DNA from: Oxyruncus cristatus
Taxonomy: Eukaryota > Chordata > Aves > Passeriformes > Cotingidae
Direction of reading: 5' to 3'
DNA length: 64,000 nt
Assembly (NCBI GenBank): GCA_013399855.1
Contig: VXAY01005813.1
Location: 91,925-155,924, forward strand
The translations under genes were made by a program, and so were the position numbers. The notes under the pieces were generated by a model. That model was not told the DNA's origin. It did not search any database and saw only the letters and a program-made list of their open reading frames with translations. The stretch's first letter is position 1. Each line of letters opens with the position of its first letter. Positions 13,370 through 25,200 of this stretch are shown piece after piece.

Positions 13370-14060
13370 ACAGAGCAGAGCCCATGATAAATAACGCTCA
13401 GAGCTCTGTGAGGATGAGTGTCCTCTGCAGCTCACAGCCCAGAGGCTTCATTATTGCATCGCCCATAATTCAATTCACCCTTCCTAAAAGGTCTCTTTCT
13501 GCACCCAACCCCCACCCCTGAAAACACGTCCCACTAATAATTCCCGATTAATGCCGTCAATTACCAACTCTCCCCCAGCCCCTCTCCATCCCCTGATTGG
13601 GCTGGAATGGAAGGGAAGCAGCATCTAACCGGGGAGGAATAGAAGTAGGGGTAAAATAGCAATAAAAAGTAATTACATAAAAATGCTAAACATATTACAT
13701 CTGTTAGTTTGCTGAGCCCAGTGGGCTTGACAATTCCAGGTTTTTACCATTGTCCGCACCCAGACAGACAAGAATAAGAGAAACAGGGAAAGGATCTTTC
13801 AATAAGATTATTAAATCAGTGCATGAAAAATAAGTCGTCATTACATTGCAAAAGGGAGAGAGAAACTCGCTGAAATTTCTTTCTGCAGCTTTGCCTTTGT
13901 GATCTGCAAGGTGCTGTGCTCCTGCTTACACTCTGTTGCCCTGGCAACGTACTCCTGTAAAATAAAGATTATTAAAGCGCATATGATTATTTGGCCGCAC
14001 AGTGAATGAGGCAGCCGCTTCTGAAATTCCTTATCAGAGAAATTCAATTTTAGGCCAAAT
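13370..14060. promoter_or_regulatory. Candidate conserved enhancer cluster
   Basis: AT-rich, repeat-free sequence with homeobox-type cores (CATTATTGCATCGCCCATAA, ACTAATAATTCCCGATTAAT, AAGTAATTACATAAAAATGC) and a GATTATTAAAGCGCATATG stretch, with scattered CpGs retained. A perfect RFX X-box lies at 13,935-13,948. One of the strongest enhancer-like stretches by eye. Conservation is inferred. Confidence 0.45.
13935..13948. promoter_or_regulatory. Perfect palindromic RFX X-box
   Basis: GTTGCCCTGGCAAC fits the X-box consensus (two inverted GTTGCC half-sites with a two-base spacer) exactly. It is bound by RFX factors in ciliary and neural genes. Confidence 0.6.
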
Positions 14061-14689
14061 TGTGTTTTCACTGCCTCTCAGCTTCTCCCTCCCCCCCTGC
14101 AATACCAATAAACCCATCATCTCCCCAGCTGTACATGATACTTTGTCACTAACTCTTTCATGCCTTTCCTTTCCCATTCCAGGTTTTATTTTTATTCTGT
14201 CAAAGCAGAATGCTCTTCCCAATTTGTAGAAGGTTTTTCTTCCTTACAGGTTTTTTCTCCCCTGCACAGCCAGCAGCCTCTTCGTGCGCTGTGGCAGCAG
14301 GAGGGACATTCCCCTCCAGCCCAGACTGGGATCCAGGGCCACATGCCAGCTGGGAGCTCTGGAAGGTGAAGGGTGAGCACGGAGGGGTCACCTGAAATGT
14401 CACAGCACACAACTGCCCTTCATACCTTGTGGAGCCTCATCTGATGCAGGGCCTCCGTGGCCCCTTCTTGCAGCTCATCCCTGCGGAGCTGCTGCCCAGC
14501 CCCTAGAGTTCCCAACCAGGGGTTTGAGGCACCGGTTCTATCGGCCACAGCCCCCCCGGCCCCACTGAGGGGCTCCCCAGGTGACAGACAGCCCCTGCCA
14601 GGCGGTACCAGCACGGCTGAGGCTCAGCGGTACCTCCACTGCCCGACCCCATCGCCACCAACACCCCCCATAGCGGTGGCCACGGCAAC
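14061..14689. other. Intergenic sequence, GC rising toward the minisatellite
   Basis: Unique sequence. Open frames on both strands overlap and have no recognised domain. Confidence 0.45.
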
Positions 14690-14838
14690 GGGCACCTGCC
14701 CCTGTCCCTGCTCCTGCCCCGTCCCTGTCCTTGTTCCTGTCCCTGCCCCTACCCCCGTCCCTCCCTCTGTCCTTGTTCCTGTCCCTGTCCTGTTCCTGTC
14801 CCTGCTCTGTCCCTGATCCTTTCCCTGTCCCTCTCTTG
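14690..14838. repeat. Pyrimidine-rich (CCCTGT)-type minisatellite, entering the gap
   Basis: Irregular 6- and 12-base units (CCCTGT, CCTTGTTCCTGT) over at least 150 bases, one strand almost wholly pyrimidine. The purine strand has repeated GGGACAGG with many GGG runs, so G-quadruplex or triplex structure is possible. The repeat continues up to the gap, so its true length is unknown. Confidence 0.85.
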
Positions 14839-15224
14839 NNNNNNNNNNNNNNNNNNNNNNNNNNNNNNNNNNNNNNNNNNNNNNNNNNNNNNNNNNNNNN
14901 NNNNNNNNNNNNNNNNNNNNNNNNNNNNNNNNNNNNNNNNNNNNNNNNNNNNNNNNNNNNNNNNNNNNNNNNNNNNNNNNNNNNNNNNNNNNNNNNNNNN
15001 NNNNNNNNNNNNNNNNNNNNNNNNNNNNNNNNNNNNNNNNNNNNNNNNNNNNNNNNNNNNNNNNNNNNNNNNNNNNNNNNNNNNNNNNNNNNNNNNNNNN
15101 NNNNNNNNNNNNNNNNNNNNNNNNNNNNNNNNNNNNNNNNNNNNNNNNNNNNNNNNNNNNNNNNNNNNNNNNNNNNNNNNNNNNNNNNNNNNNNNNNNNN
15201 NNNNNNNNNNNNNNNNNNNNNNNN
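14839..15224. other. Assembly gap (386 N)
   Basis: A run of N between a CCCTGT-rich minisatellite and GC-rich pentamer repeats. Probably a sequencing dropout in G-rich DNA. Reading frames across it are artefacts. Confidence 0.98.
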
Positions 15225-15329
15225 CCGGGGCACCGCCACGGCCACAGCGGGGCTGGCACCGCGCCCGGCCCGGCCCGGCCCGGCCCGGGCAGCGGCCCAC
15301 TGCACAGCCGGCGGCTTTTAGCAGCCGTT
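15225..15329. repeat. GC-rich sequence with (CCCGG)n pentamer repeat
   Basis: At about 15,262-15,289 the pentamer CCCGG/CGGCC repeats about five times. The minus strand carries GGGCC runs able to form G-quadruplexes. Directly borders the gap. Confidence 0.8.
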
Positions 15330-15760
15330 CGTGCCCCCCTACAGTTTAATTAAATAACAACGGCCCGATTGGGCAGGTGAATTAAAAATAAAACAGCGTA
15401 TCACGCAGCCACAGCGCTGAGCCCGCCCGGGGGGCGTGGGGGCTCCGGGGACCCAGCAGCGGCCCAGGTGGCCCCTCTCCCGCCTATCGCATGCTGGGGC
15501 TGAGACCCGAGTCAATGTAAAGGCACCCCGTTCACCAGGCACAAGGGATTCTGCTTCTTCAGGTAGCATTAAAAAATGACACCGACTCCAGAAAGGAAAT
15601 TAAATTGCTTCTTTTAATATTAAACTTGTAATTGTTCCTATTTCTCCTCAACGTTTGATGATGGCAAGCCGAAGCGACTGACAGCCTTTGTGCAATTCTT
15701 GGAGGCCGACCGCAGTGCGGCGAGGAGGAGTGAGGATTTCTGAAGGCAGAACGGTGCAGA
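15330..15760. promoter_or_regulatory. Candidate conserved noncoding element beside a CpG-rich stretch
   Basis: Two AT-rich parts (CAGTTTAATTAAATAACAAC near 15,341; TAATATTAAACTTGTAATTG near 15,616) flank CpG-rich DNA at about 15,410-15,500. CpGs persist to 15,720 (AAGCCGAAGCGACTG, GCAGTGCGGCGAGG). Together with the GC-rich sequence bordering the gap this may be a small CpG island with an attached enhancer. Confidence 0.4.
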
Positions 15761-16849
15761 TGAAAGCAAGCCTCAGAACTAACATGTGTGCTTTATTTTT
15801 TAAAGATGGAACAGAGAGGAGGCACAATTACCCCAGATTTAGAAGATGTGAGTTCAAGCCCTGACCTACTGAAGCTTTCCATACCTCAGCTTCTCCTCCC
15901 TGTCTTAAAACCAGGGAATAGCTGTTGCCTACCTGGCAGATAATTGCAAGGATAAATATCTTGGAGGCTGGTTGGTGCAACAGAAAAAAATGCCTAATAT
16001 TGTCAACATACAGTATCCCAAATCTGGCCTCCAGTTTGCTTATAGTCAGCAGAAGATAACTGTGATTAATAACAGGGACAGGATTGGAAAGGGGACCAAA
16101 AGGGGATGAGTGGGTTTCAACAGAAATCGGTTCACCAAGGCAACACCTGGAAAATTTCCTTTGCATTGAGGAGGGGAGTGGTCATCCACTATCCCTTTGA
16201 TAAACACAAATATATTGCAGGGAAAAAAAACCCCAAACAACAAAACAACAATTGAGTCGTAGAAGCAGCACTAGAGAGGTTTAGAAAATCCTCACAGACA
16301 GCATCATTCCCTGTACAAACCAGGGCAGCTTCCTGAGCTTGTTGGAGAAGTGTAAGTGGTTCCTAAACTCTGTTCTCCAGCCTGGCCCATCCACCTGTGC
16401 TATCTCCTAAGGCCAGAACCAAAACACCTCTTTGGTCACTGAGATCACTTTCGAAGGGCAGCAGAAGCCTCAGTTTCCTCTATAAGAACAAACGGGCTCA
16501 GTTACAATCTATAGCGATTTTGGATTGCCCCAAACAGCTCAAGTTTTTCTCCTAGAATGTAAAACACACAAAGGTCCTGGTTCCAAAACACTAATGATTT
16601 GAAATAGCTCCTACAAGTGGGCAAAAAAAGTGTAAGAACAGTCACACCGACTAGAACAAAGGTCCACCCATTTTTTTGGTGCTAGGTTACCTGTCTGGGA
16701 GCACTTCTGGCAATTAATGGAGCAAATTACATCAGCAGTCATAGTTTCTAGGAGCAAGAAAAGTCTTCTATAGACTGGAGAACCCATTGCATGGAAATAA
16801 GAGAATCTAAAGGATTTTGGGAAAAGGGACAAACAGTTGACTGTAAATT
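15761..16849. other. Intergenic sequence, nothing recognised
   Basis: Unique sequence without a convincing gene, repeat family or promoter. Confidence 0.45.
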
Positions 16850-17260
16850 CCCTGAGTGGCTTTATTTCTGGTGTCCACATTTTTAAAAGGACACAGGAAA
16901 ATTGGAGACAGTGCAGAGTCATAAAAATTATTTGAGGACTGGAATAGCTGCCTCGGAACGAGAGGCTTAAGGAGCTCAATCTGTTTAGTTTATTAAAAAG
17001 ATCAAGAGATAGCTTGATTACGATGTATAAGTACCTTCAAAGGGAGAAAATACCAGGTCCTAGAGGGCTCTTTAATCCAGCCAAGAAAGGCGTAACAAGA
17101 ACCAATTGCTGGAAGCTGAAGCCAGACCAGCTTAAATTAGAAATCAGGCACAGTTTTATAGTGAGAATGATTAGACATTAAAACCCCTGCCTTATCAAAG
17201 GAACGAGGATTCTTCATCTTTTAATATCTCCAAATCAAGACAGGATGCCTTTCAGTAAAG
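16850..17260 (+). mobile_element. Old CR1 LINE fragment
   Basis: Sense-orientation CR1 3' region. A piece translates as ELNLFSLLKRSRDSLITMYK, matching the widespread CR1-derived LFSLEKRRLRGDLI..YKY run. TTAAATTAGAAATCAGGCAC follows. Many substitutions indicate age. Confidence 0.7.
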
Positions 17261-17279
17261 TAAGCTTGAGTTTAAAAAA

Positions 17280-17660
17280 AAAGGCTCAATGCAAGGGTAA
17301 TTGAGCGATCTTTAATGACTTATCATAGGTAAGGAAAGCTCTAACATCTTAATTTGGAATGACGGCTTGAAATTTGGCAACAGGTACATGCCGTCTGCAC
17401 TGTGCGAGGAAATCTGCCGAGACCTGGCTGTGTTCTTTGCCTCGGAGAAAGATCGGATGGCAGGTGCCAATCAGAGACCTGATAGCGTAAAAATTGACAC
17501 CACTTTTCCGTATTCAGCCCATTCCGTGTCCTGCGAAGGCAGAGCCATGATGGTGGCACTATAAACAAGCCTGCTGAAGCCCTGGGCCATGTGTATGAAG
17601 CCATAGTAAAAATAAAGTTCTGAATGATCAGACTGTGGCTGTAGTTACCAGCTACAGCTG
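17280..17660. promoter_or_regulatory. Candidate conserved element with unusual CpG retention
   Basis: Within 250 bases there are about ten isolated CpGs (GCCGTCTGC, GTGCGAGG, CTCGGAG, ATCGGATGG, TAGCGTAAA, TTCCGTATTC) in non-island, AT-containing DNA. A plus-strand frame of 65 codons at 17,367-17,564 overlaps it. CpGs normally decay in neutral DNA, so this suggests constraint, either regulatory or a small exon. I do not recognise the peptide. Confidence 0.4.
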
Positions 17661-19439
17661 AAAACAGGACGCTGGCCCGTGGGTGGAACCAGCTGTGTTT
17701 GTCCCCTTTGCTGGGGATGGATGTTCCCAGGACTTGTGGTTGCCTGACTGTCCAAATTAGGCCTAGATGCTTCATGAGAGCAGATGATACAGGGAACAAG
17801 GCTGGACCCAGCAGTGAGACACAGGAACCAGACAGAGAAGGCAGGATTGATCACGTTATTTAATTACACAGCAGTTGTGGATTTACGTAAGGCTAAAATA
17901 CATACCAGTGGGTGTGAGGAAGAGTTTGTGCACCTGTCAACCTGTCATCAGTTTGTCCAATACAACATAAGCCCACAGACTGGAGCTGCCCAGCAGCATT
18001 ACCCAGGGTTTTTACATTACTCTATGTATTTATGCCATATTCCCTCTTCAAAGGTTAGCATCAGTCTTTAGGATTCTCATTGTAGAAGCTCTTTGTGCCA
18101 TGGCCATCATCCCCATCCTTCTCTGAACATCCAGATCAGCAGTCTCCAAGTCTCCATAGTAAAATAATTTTGAGTGTGCATGCCAAAGTATGTATATTCA
18201 TCTATAAATTATCTCCATGTACTAATCCATTATGTACTTTATAAAACATACCGAAAAACATACATTTACAAAGGATAAGGATGAAATAAACACTCTTTCA
18301 ATTTTTTTAAAATTTATTAACTAAAAATATTAAATATTAAAATATAAGAAAATAATAAAAATTTAAAATATTAACTGTAAAAAAAAATAGATTGTCTTAT
18401 ACATCCCACTGTGGAGACTACTGATCTAGATCCACAAGGCACCTACAACTTCTAAACAGTTCTGTGCAGTTGACTCAGATTCCCTGAAGGGAAAGTGGCA
18501 AATTACTGAAAGCTGAGGCTTGGTGATGTGACATAAGGGAACTGCAAACACTGGCATTTATAAGGAGCTAACACAGGGCAAAACCTGACCAGCCACCCCC
18601 ATGCAGAACAGTGAGCTCCAGGAGCTGAACAGTGCAGTCATGTTCTGAGGTAAGACTCTAAACAAAACCTGCTGTCACGACAGGAGCGCTGACCCCAGAG
18701 CCTGTGGTGAAGCTGGCTATGGAGAGAGGCTCAGTAAACTCCAAGGTTCTTTTGTGCTGAGCGTGATATAAGATGTGGAGCAGTGCCAGAGAAACACTTG
18801 GTGCTGGATGTCAAACCATCCGTCTGCCTCAGCCCTGGCAGCGGCCAACTCCCAAGCAAGCTGCTGAAGGTGAAAAAGAATGGGACCCCTTCCAAGTCCA
18901 CCACTTAGGCTTATCACCAGACAGCCAGAGCCAGAGTTCTCTGAAGCAGCGCCAGGCAACCAGAATCAACACTCCCGAACTTCTAAAGTGAGCCCTGGAG
19001 TCTGGGAGCCCCCCAGGCAGGCACCTGAGAGCTGGACAGTAGAGGGACATCAAGATGTTCTGTCCTGTTTCTCTGTAGAACCCTCTGGTTCTAGGGACAC
19101 TCCTGGGGTGAAGGAGCATGTTACCACACCATCGTTTATGAAGACCCTTTGCTACAAGATTCGGGGGGAACTTCAGCTGAGAGAAGCAAAAGCATGACCA
19201 AGGCACACTCAGTCAGGGACTGCCCACCTGCGTCTCTGACATTGAGGGAAAACGTTGGAATACATCTGTGTTGTGCCATCGTCTAACAAGTCTGCAATGT
19301 TTGTTGGGCATGTGACAATTTCCTTTTCAGGGTTGAACTGTTCTACATCTTCTAATCCAATTTCAGTTGACTCAGTCAATGGACTTTCCATCATTTCCTT
19401 CATACTCCCATCATGATGGGTCTCATAAATCTTGCTAAT
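17661..19439. other. Intergenic sequence with an AT low-complexity block
   Basis: About 18,296-18,395 is A/T low complexity. The remainder is unique sequence without a recognised gene or repeat. Confidence 0.4.
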
Positions 19440-19650
19440 GGAGGATATTACCTGATATCTGAGATACATTTTCCTTCTTGCATTATGATCACAATACATT
19501 TCATTTGCATTCCTTAGGCCCTGTCCAAGGCAATTCTTCTCCATGGTTTCTGTTTATGCTCTTCATATGCTTGTGGACAAGAACAACACTCTTCATTTAT
19601 TTTGCCAAGTTAAACACATCTAATTCTTTTCATATTTCTTCATAAATCAT
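19440..19650 (-). mobile_element. Probable highly degenerate CR1 LINE relic
   Basis: On the minus strand the order of pieces follows the CR1 3' end. A translated piece resembles the common CR1-derived run (DVFNLAK...VHKHMKSINRNHGEELPW). Then GCCTTGGACAGGGCCTAAGG matches the position of the CR1 stretch ending GGGACAGGACCAAGGG. Divergence is high and the call is by eye. Confidence 0.35.
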
Positions 19651-22049
19651 TACTTCCAGCCCTTAAATGTAGCTTTACTCAGAAAAATTATTTTAGAAAT
19701 GACATTGTCTGGTATCCACACTTACTAATCTCCCAGCAACTGTTCCATCATTTTTCCAACTGCCAGTGCTTTGCACTAATTTCACAATTTATTTTTTTTG
19801 TCTGGGTGCTCTACAGAGCAGCATGGGGAAAATCTTAGATCTGTAGTGTCAACCTTACACATTTCCATTCTTCACATCATTCAGCTCCTGAATTCACTTT
19901 TGCTATCTTGCATGCAGAAATTAATACAAACATAATTGAGAAATTTACATCCAATTCGATGGAATTCTGCAACATTGTCATTCTTTTCAAATGCAATATA
20001 ATCCTTGATCAGAAGTTAGGGATAAAAATATTTTATTTATGTTTGGTGTGGCACCTACAATATATTAGATGTTTAAAAAACCCCTCTTCCTGTAAGTGCA
20101 AACCTCATGTTCTTTAATGCAATGCTGGTACCTGAGACTTCCACCAGGATTTATGTTCCTGTGGCCAAGTAGACGTTAATTCTTTTATTCACCACCAGAA
20201 TAAATCCCACCTGGCTGATCCAAACTTACAGAAACAACACACCTTAAACAAGAAGTTATTTTACTTCTTTAGATACCCAGCCATCCACACTTACTAAAAA
20301 GATTGGAACAAGCATTCAGGCAGCTCCGTCTGGGAGCAGGAGGTACCTCAGCAGAGCTGCACAGGTGGCAAACATGATTCCAAGAAGAGCAGTTTTTTAG
20401 GGAATATGCTTCACAGATCATGAGCCAGAAAAATTTGGACAATATTTTAACATGTACTGAAATACTAACTTGAAACCCTTTTCTGAGGGGAGGAAAAGGA
20501 GTGCCTTGCATGGGTTCTGTGATTACTCGCTATCTCAGCAGTTTATCATCCTCCAAATTAATTCCCCAAGTTTGGGGGGAAAAAAATTAATTTCTTTAAC
20601 ATTAAGGACACGTATTATGGGTAGAACTGTTTTTCTATTTAGATTCATCCTTTCCAAGTGTTCTATTAACATCCCACATTGTGAAATGTCTCCATTACTC
20701 ACAGATAGCCTTGTGCTGCTGTATTTTCTCCTTTGTCAAGGCCCATTTATGAAATCAGTTCAGGGCTCATCCATTTCAGATTCCTGGTTGACTCTCTGTT
20801 TAGTAATGATTTCTTTAATTTCCCCCCCCCATACAACATAAGCCATTTCTTATTTCATTTTATAATTTTCTCAGCCTTTTTGATTATTGTCCCTCTCTAC
20901 ATCGTAAATAATCCTCAATATTCTGATTTTTGCCCTATTTCCTTTCCTCGTTTCAACTCAAGGCGCCTTTGTACCATCAAATCTTTGAGCTACATCAATC
21001 ATCTCTTGTGTCTTGTATCTCCCTTTATCAGATGAATTAGTTGTGATGTGCTTATGATATATTTAAATCCTTGCCTGTTTTTCTCTCTACTTGTGTTTGT
21101 TTTCTTTTCAAATATTTCTTGCACCCATTTCTCTGTCACTAGTTGCATAGTTCCTTGAAATTTATCAGACTTTTTAACAGCCTCATCTTTCCTGTTATGT
21201 GCAACTTCCTCACAAACAGCAAATTCACGAATTTATTGTGTTTAAAGCTGATGTAGAGCTGTTCTTCCCCTGCCCAGACCCCACCGAGCTCAGACAGAGC
21301 TGCAGCTCCGACAGGGAAGTTCTCCCTCTTTTCATTCCCTTTCACAAATCTCCCAGCCAAGGAGATCAGTGATGTTCTATTTCCATGTTATTGTTCTGAG
21401 CAATTACTCCAAAGATCCTACTGATACAGATTTGAAAGAACAAGAAAAACAAGAAATTCTCTTTAATTACCAAGGACAAAATGAATACTGACACTTCAGC
21501 TGAGGATGAAAAGGATTGTTTCATGTTCCACCTCAAATTCCTCATCAGACATTGAAGTTTCCACTAAATTCTAAGGAAATCAGGGCTGAGAAGGGTCTGC
21601 CCTGCTTCTGATGTCTTAAACATGGTTTGTCTGTCACCATGCAGTGAAGTGTGTGCCCTGTGCTTCCAGGGATTCCTCAGGAATATGCTATCATATCTTA
21701 TCAACACACAGTACTTATCAAGTGTTGATGCAAAAAGCCCAAAGGAACATGTGTAAACTGACTTCAGAAGAAGAAATCCTGAGGAAGACCTGAGGGAGTT
21801 TAATATAGACACCAGGAGTAAAATTTGGTATTAGAAACACTCCTGCAATGCTGAAGGTATCCCAGTGACCAACAAAACCCCCACTCCGTGCACTTGGAGA
21901 GGGACAAAAGAGCACCAAGGCCATGCAGGGCAGACTCTGAAGAGGACTCTGCCAGAAGACTGAGCAAATCAGAAAACAGTGTCAGGCGAATCAGTACCTT
22001 TGGTTCCCTTTGTCAGAAATATGGACCTGCGGCACATCGGGATGGCAAG
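19651..22049. other. Intergenic sequence, AT-rich
   Basis: Unique AT-rich sequence with a C-run at 20,822-20,830. Nothing recognised. Confidence 0.4.
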
Positions 22050-22215
22050 AGCAGGTGAGGGGAGGGATTGGCAAGATGAACGGATTTGCAGTGCCACGCT
22101 CCCTCATACTCATGCACTCAGGGCGGTGTTTTTATTAACACACGCATCAGGTATGTTGAGTCACAGACAGGCACAGTGTTTATCGGCTGATTAAAACCAA
22201 AATGCTTTTGCAAAT
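22050..22215. promoter_or_regulatory. Possible conserved noncoding element
   Basis: Includes GTGTTTTTATTAACACACGC and TTATCGGCTGATTAAAACC with retained CpGs in AT-rich context. No repeat or coding signal. Inferred only. Confidence 0.3.
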
Positions 22216-25200
22216 TTAAATAAATCACAGAACTTAAAAGAAAAAGAAAGGTTGAAGTTACTTCTGATGCCAGGTAACCGGCTCTCACCCTGCTCACTGC
22301 TGAGTGCAGCCCAGGGAGGATGGCTGTAGGTTTTGGCAGGCTCCTAACTCACATAGGAAGACACAAAAAGCCAGTTAAGGGCTTCTCAGGAACATTCTGA
22401 CTGGTTTTCAAAGATCCAAAAAAAGAAAGAAAAAAAGAAGAAAACAGAAACCTCTACCAGCTGAAGCTGGTATATGTAAAAAATGAGAACAGGACCCTCC
22501 AAGAAGTGGGCTGTATATTTCCCACAGTAAAATCTGTGCATGGAGAGCAAAGCTATAACAAAAAAGAAGCATCCAAATTGCAGTTTATTGTGCCTCAATG
22601 ACCTCCAGAGGAAATCTGCTTAGTCTGCAACCCAGAGGAGGATTTTCCCACCTTCTAGCTATGAAAATCTGAAACTAATTCTGTGTTCTCTGGCCACTCA
22701 TAATACAGGCTCTACAATCAAAACATGATTAACAACACTGCTGCTGCTGCTAATGAATAAGCTAGAAAAGAATCTACCTCACTCTTATTATCTAATGTTA
22801 ATTTTCCAAGAAGAAAGGGAGAGAGAAAGGCAAGGATGACAAAGTAATATTTTGAGGTCAAAGCAGGCAATTGCAATTCCATTCCATAACACCACCACTT
22901 TCTGAGTAGAATGAACTGTGATTAACAAAGGAACCTTACCAGGAAAAAAAAAAAAAGGTCCATCTACCTTTCAGACCTTCCTGGTTCTGAACTTGACAAA
23001 CAGATATTACCAACACCTGCATGCTGGCTGAAGAACCTTTCCCAGCTGGATCCATGAACAAATCATCACAGGCAGCCCAACACATAGAAACACCTTTGAA
23101 AATATTCTCTATTCATGCTCAGACCAGTTTTTTCTAAACATAATAGTGGTTACAGGAAAGTATAGACTCTTTCCCCATTTTTTCTATGACTTCTTCGTCA
23201 GTTCTGCCTACAAATCCAAACTCTCCTGTCTCCCCAAAATCCAAAACAGAAAGCAAAATATGTTTCCCTCCTCCTCTCCACCACATCAGCACAAGCTATT
23301 CTCAACATCAGGTCAATAGCAACACAACAGGGAGAAAGCTTTTCAATATTAATTTTTTAAGTTAGTCCAATTAAAGGTAACACCTTCAATCTCCCTTATG
23401 CTGCATTTTCCAAACATTTTAAAACATTGGATACAAAATGCTGATCATGAAAGAAGCTGAAAGCTAGCTGCTGAGCTCTGCCAGGAGAAAAAACTTTGTC
23501 CCTAGGGAACTGGCCAGCAATTAGCCACGTGATCCAGCAAGTTACACCAACCTCTGTCCTATTCCAAGGGCTTGTTTTAATCCAATTGTTTAGATACAGC
23601 TTGACATTATTATCCCAGATCTCATTACCACATTGCAGAGAACAGTCTGTAAGTCCTGAATCGAGAATAAAGAACAGGCTGCAAAATACACTGTTTCATT
23701 CCTGGCTACACCAAAACACCTCTGCTAACAGGAACCCATCTTTGCTTGGAGCGAGGGATGGACAAACATGATGGAAAAAGCAATGTTCATGTAATAGCAA
23801 GAAACTACCAAAAAAGGAAAGTCCAAAGCTCCTCTCTTCCCCTCAACTTTTTAGGTGTAGTTTGGAAACACCCACACTTTCACAGGAAAGACAAGGCACA
23901 TGCCAAACCCTGGTCAGAGACCCACCTGTGCCAGGAAATAACTAACGTGCCCTCCACCTCCAATGGGCTCTTAATCAACTATGTGTTGTACCCAGGTTAT
24001 CAAATTACAATTTTCACTCTTGAAGCACTGTCCAGAACTTTCTTCCATCTCTCCAGTTTGAAGGACCAGTGCAGTATTCTCTCTTCCTGAATAATTTGAG
24101 TTGGAATCAAATTTAGTAGGACAGCAGAAGATGGCACCAAAATCTGAGTGCATTAGTACCTGTGCACATTGTCCTTTGGAATCACTATTTCATATGATGA
24201 TTTCTCACCATCTGACTCTCAGGCCATGGAAAGTGTGGCACAAAAATGCATTTATGATTTTGGCCTTTACAATGAATTCCATAAATTTTACTAGATGTTG
24301 TTAAAAAGTATTTTCATTTCTTTTTGTAAACCAACTGTCCTCAGTTGGTTCCTACACTAGAATAAGCAGAAACAGCAGTTACCTGTTCACATTCCTCATG
24401 TGCCACAACCTGCTCTCCCTGTGCAGGGCACTGACACAGGCACTTTTCCCTGTGTTCAGTGTTATTTCCTGGAGTGTGTCAGCAACTTCCAGTTCCACTC
24501 TGCAAAAACACTGATAAAAACTTGGAACCCTGAGGATGAGGAGAAGAACAGAAGATAAATATACACACACAAAATAAACAGTGGGTGTAATTGTTTGCAA
24601 GGCTGCTACTTCTTCAAACTCCCTTGAGTTTGAGGGCTGCTATTATGATAAAACTCGGTTATAATCCTCTGGAAAGGGGCAACAGACTGTCATGATATCC
24701 AAAATGGAAACTGATGTTATTGCTTGGCATCCAAGCAGCTCCACCAACCCAGGCCAGTATTCCTTCATAGCTGAAACAATGATTTAGCTCCCAGCACCAT
24801 ACTCAGTCAATTATTTCCACTTCCTCTTTAATACATAATTTTTTTTGTATTTGTTTAAATTCTAGGCAGCAAGAATGAGAAATCTTGTCATCTTCTTCCT
24901 GAAGAGCCTCACATACTGAGCACCGCTAAGTATTTGGCAAGATAAATGACAGAGCTGCTCTAAAGGAGTCATGCATTCTAGAAAATAAAAAAACGTACAT
25001 CTGTTGTCTCTTTTGTCAGTGTGAAAGGTGAGCCACGTAAAACATGGAATGGTAAAACACTGAGGAAAGACAGAAGACATGCCCATGTCAATTTAGGTGT
25101 AAGGTTATCCCATTTCCTCTCATTTCTGAGGATGTGACATGCTTAGTTTTTCAGAAGGATGTGCAAGAGACCAAAGTAAAGGTTATTGGATGATGCTGGC

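Noticed and set aside
14538..15305. Long minus-strand frames crossing the 14.8-15.2 kb gap
   Set aside because: They consist mostly of unknown bases plus minisatellite sequence, giving Gly/Arg/Asp-rich repeats with no gene character.
19209..19544. 111-codon minus-strand frame with a good start context and protein-like composition
   Set aside because: The first half overlaps what looks like a decayed CR1 3' region, there is an in-frame stop just upstream of the start, and I recognise no domain. Probably chance in an old repeat.
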